This document shows, piece after piece, positions 6,181 to 6,316 of a DNA stretch of 6,316 bases. The stretch spans positions 1 to 6,316 of the forward strand of contig JBOFKI010000107.1 of NCBI GenBank assembly GCA_051657245.1, given 5' to 3'. The notes under the pieces were generated by a model that saw only the letters and a program-made list of their open reading frames with translations, was not told the DNA's origin and did no database searches. The position numbers and the translations under genes are program-made. Origin of the DNA: JBOFFI01 sp051657245. GTDB lineage: Bacteria > Pseudomonadota > Alphaproteobacteria > Holosporales > JBOFFI01. Position 1 is the first letter of the stretch. Each line of letters begins with the position of its first letter.

Positions 6181-6316
6181 AGGCCGTGTCCTCAATTGAA
6201 TTGACAATTCTTGAGAATCTGTTGAGATTTGAGAAAATTTAAGGAGAATTTTTTCAAATGCGTCGCTATGGGTTACGGGATGATCCGTTGGATCGTATCA
6301 AGGATTTATTGCCTGG
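6181..6316 (+). mobile_element. IS5-family insertion sequence, left end (runs off right edge)
   Basis: The element begins near AGGCCGTGTCCTCAATTGAA at 6181, just after the AT-rich spacer, and leads within 80 bp to a transposase start. A GTCCTCAATT-type terminus followed by an MRRY... transposase fits the IS5 family as I know it. The exact first base is uncertain because the flank CTA may be target sequence. The right end is outside the window. The terminus resembles both arms of the palindromic element at 157-244. Confidence 0.7.
6258..6316 (+). CDS. IS5-family transposase, N-terminal fragment (runs off right edge)
   Basis: The ATG at 6258 opens MRRYGLRDDPLDRIKDLLPG, which matches the typical opening of IS5-family (IS427-like) transposases, MRRY.L.D.QWERIKDLLPG, leading into the DUF4096-type N-terminal domain. 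A strong AAGGAG (6241-6246) lies 11 nt upstream. Only 20 codons are visible, so the DDE domain and intactness cannot be assessed. DPLDRI in place of the usual D.QW.RI suggests some divergence. Confidence 0.8.
   Translation, partial: MRRYGLRDDPLDRIKDLLP

Overview
The window looks like chromosome from an alphaproteobacterium, possibly an intracellular or host-associated one. The grounds are a class I (archaeal-type) lysyl-tRNA synthetase, which in bacteria is typical of alphaproteobacteria and spirochaetes, a Gram-negative periplasmic M48 protease of the BepA type, moderate-to-low GC, and three separate traces of mobile elements in about 6.3 kb. The group is inferred from gene content; I would not name a genus.

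Layout from left to right. Positions 1-153 are the edge of an IS481-type insertion sequence: the first 31 codons of a leftward transposase with a strong ribosome binding site, then its presumed terminal repeat. Positions 157-244 hold a short palindromic element with 20-bp perfect arms. It looks like a MITE whose ends resemble the IS end at 6181. After a spacer with a TTGACA box comes a rightward gene for an exported protein of unknown function (about 373-1428). Its signal peptide lies in a different frame from the rest of the protein, so the gene is probably frameshifted. It meets the next gene tail to tail over a shared TTAA.

Three genes then run leftward. Read in their own direction they are a type II membrane protein with a leishmanolysin-like metzincin domain (6041-4479), class I LysRS (4412-2793) and a BepA-like M48/TPR protease (2777-1425). 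LysRS and the protease are 15 nt apart and look cotranscribed. All three use GTG starts. An AT-rich spacer (6042-6180) follows, and the window ends in the left terminus and first 20 codons of a rightward IS5-family transposase.

LysRS charges tRNA-Lys for translation. The M48 protease probably takes part in outer-membrane protein quality control. The putative metzincin is anchored in the inner membrane with a cysteine-rich, S/T-linked catalytic domain outside the cytoplasm, and it is the least ordinary protein here. The block between the two insertion sequences mixes core genes (lysS, bepA-like) with accessory-looking genes at each edge.
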